This document shows positions 63,502-64,000 of a DNA stretch of 64,000 nucleotides, piece after piece. The notes under the pieces are model-generated. The model saw only the letters and a list, made by a program, of their open reading frames with translations, had not been told where the DNA came from and did not search any database. The stretch lies in assembly GCA_024403695.1 (NCBI GenBank), contig JAKSRI010000007.1, forward strand, positions 1-64,000. The letters are read 5' to 3'. Position numbers and translations under genes: made by a program. This DNA is from Saccharofermentans sp. Its GTDB lineage: Bacteria > Bacillota > Clostridia > Saccharofermentanales > Saccharofermentanaceae. Numbering within the stretch: the stretch's first letter is position 1; each line of letters begins with the position of its first letter.

Positions 63502-64000
63502 CTTTATCCTCATCGGAAACATCTTCATCCTGAACAGGATTAACGTGGATAAGCACCTTGGAAATCCACTTCTCCTGAACCTCAAGAACTCTGATGCTCA
63601 GATTCTTATATGTAACAGTTGGATGCTCTTTTTCCTCAGGTACTCTGTCGAGTATCTGAATTACGAGACCTGCGATAGTATCATACTCACCATCATCGAG
63701 TTCCATATCAAATACGTCCTCGAGATCTGACAAAGTAGTATCACCAGCAACAACATAGTCACCATTCTTGTTCTGAATTACACTTTGCTCCTCGTCATCA
63801 AACTCGTCAGTGATATTACCAACAATCTCCTCAAGCATGTCCTCGATAGTGCAGATACCCATTGTTCCGCCGTACTCATCAATGATTACAGCCATCTGCA
63901 TACCACATGTCTTCATCTCAGCAAAAAGAGAAGAAATCTTACGTGTATCGTGAACATTGAGAGGCTCTCGCATAAGTTTCTTAAGATTAAATGCTTCCTT
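63494..64000 (-). CDS. CorC/HlyC-type CBS-domain protein (5' partial, runs off the window)
   Basis: The visible 169 codons are the C-terminal end; the frame stays open to base 64000, with KEAFNLKKLMREPLNVH before the second CBS half. IDEYGGTMGICTIEDMLEEI (about 30-50 of the visible Met) is the CBS signature, followed by the transporter-associated domain (GDYVVAGDTTLSDLEDVF, TIAGLVIQILDRVP). These proteins with an N-terminal DUF21 membrane part, outside the window here, belong to the CNNM/CorC family linked to Mg2+ or Co2+ efflux. A short acidic tail follows. Confidence 0.92.
   Translation of the reverse strand, partial: KEAFNLKKLMREPLNVHDTRKISSLFAEMKTCGMQMAVIIDEYGGTMGICTIEDMLEEIVGNITDEFDDEEQSVIQNKNGDYVVAGDTTLSDLEDVFDMELDDGEYDTIAGLVIQILDRVPEEKEHPTVTYKNLSIRVLEVQEKWISKVLIHVNPVQDEDVSDEDKDE

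Noticed and set aside
1..64000. CRISPR arrays, tRNA or rRNA genes
   Set aside because: No regularly spaced repeats, no tRNA cloverleaf-like segments with GTTCGA-type arms in gene-free stretches, and no rRNA sequence were recognised by eye.

Overview
The window looks like a chromosomal segment of a low-GC, strictly anaerobic Firmicute, most likely a Lachnospiraceae of the Butyrivibrio/Pseudobutyrivibrio type. That placement is an inference from gene content: class III anaerobic ribonucleotide reductase, feoAB iron uptake, a ctsR-mcsA-mcsB-clpC stress operon, a multiple-monosaccharide ABC transporter with a YesM/AraC-type two-component system, Firmicute Shine-Dalgarno sites and consensus sigma-A promoters. 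No rRNA, tRNA or CRISPR array was seen.

Layout. 1-~3.37 kb is the right end of an integrated mobile element: a partial coiled-coil protein, Tn916-type excisionase, small ORFs, XRE repressor and large serine recombinase. 3.39-6.43 kb is the ferrous iron module (a 48-residue Cys-rich protein, feoB, feoA and a divergent DtxR-family repressor) with three copies of one operator-like motif. 6.4-11.2 kb holds a small kinase, the frameshifted tail of a radical-SAM gene, three tandem family-2 glycosyltransferases and a YczE/YitT-type membrane protein. 11.2-24.4 kb, all on the minus strand, holds the transporter mmsB-mmsA-chvE, preceded by a possible six-gene operon: a TagF-like glycerophosphotransferase, a YidC-phosphoglycerol-transferase fusion, a membrane-anchored sugar-binding protein, a histidine kinase, an AraC-type response regulator and a second sugar-binding lipoprotein. 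24.5-26.7 kb is uracil salvage (uraA-upp).

26.7-36.0 kb (plus strand) carries a four-helix membrane protein, an ABC-2 exporter, a YgiQ-type radical-SAM enzyme, an EEP-fold phosphatase/nuclease and a YfhO-type membrane protein. 35.9-42.9 kb is mixed: an XRE regulator fused to a superoxide-reductase-like domain, a GT-C-like membrane protein, a DUF4236 protein, a Sel1-repeat protein, a LysR regulator and a Cof-type HAD phosphatase. 42.1-47.8 kb is the nrdD-nrdG operon with tandem NrdR boxes, extended by an EAL phosphodiesterase and the HAD gene. 47.9-52.8 kb is the CtsR regulon operon, in which McsB appears to have lost its kinase residues. 52.8-64 kb holds an SNase-like lipoprotein, rpoC, rpoB, a SurA/PrsA-like foldase, a HAD phosphatase and the tail of a CorC/HlyC-type protein.

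The most notable observations are the YidC-LtaS-like fusion beside a TagF-like enzyme, a probable McsB pseudokinase in an otherwise normal CtsR operon, four genes whose -10 element lies 6-9 nt from the ATG without a Shine-Dalgarno (likely leaderless or nearly so), a shared GGTTAG-N6-CTAAC operator in the iron locus, and an XRE-superoxide-reductase fusion with one iron ligand replaced.
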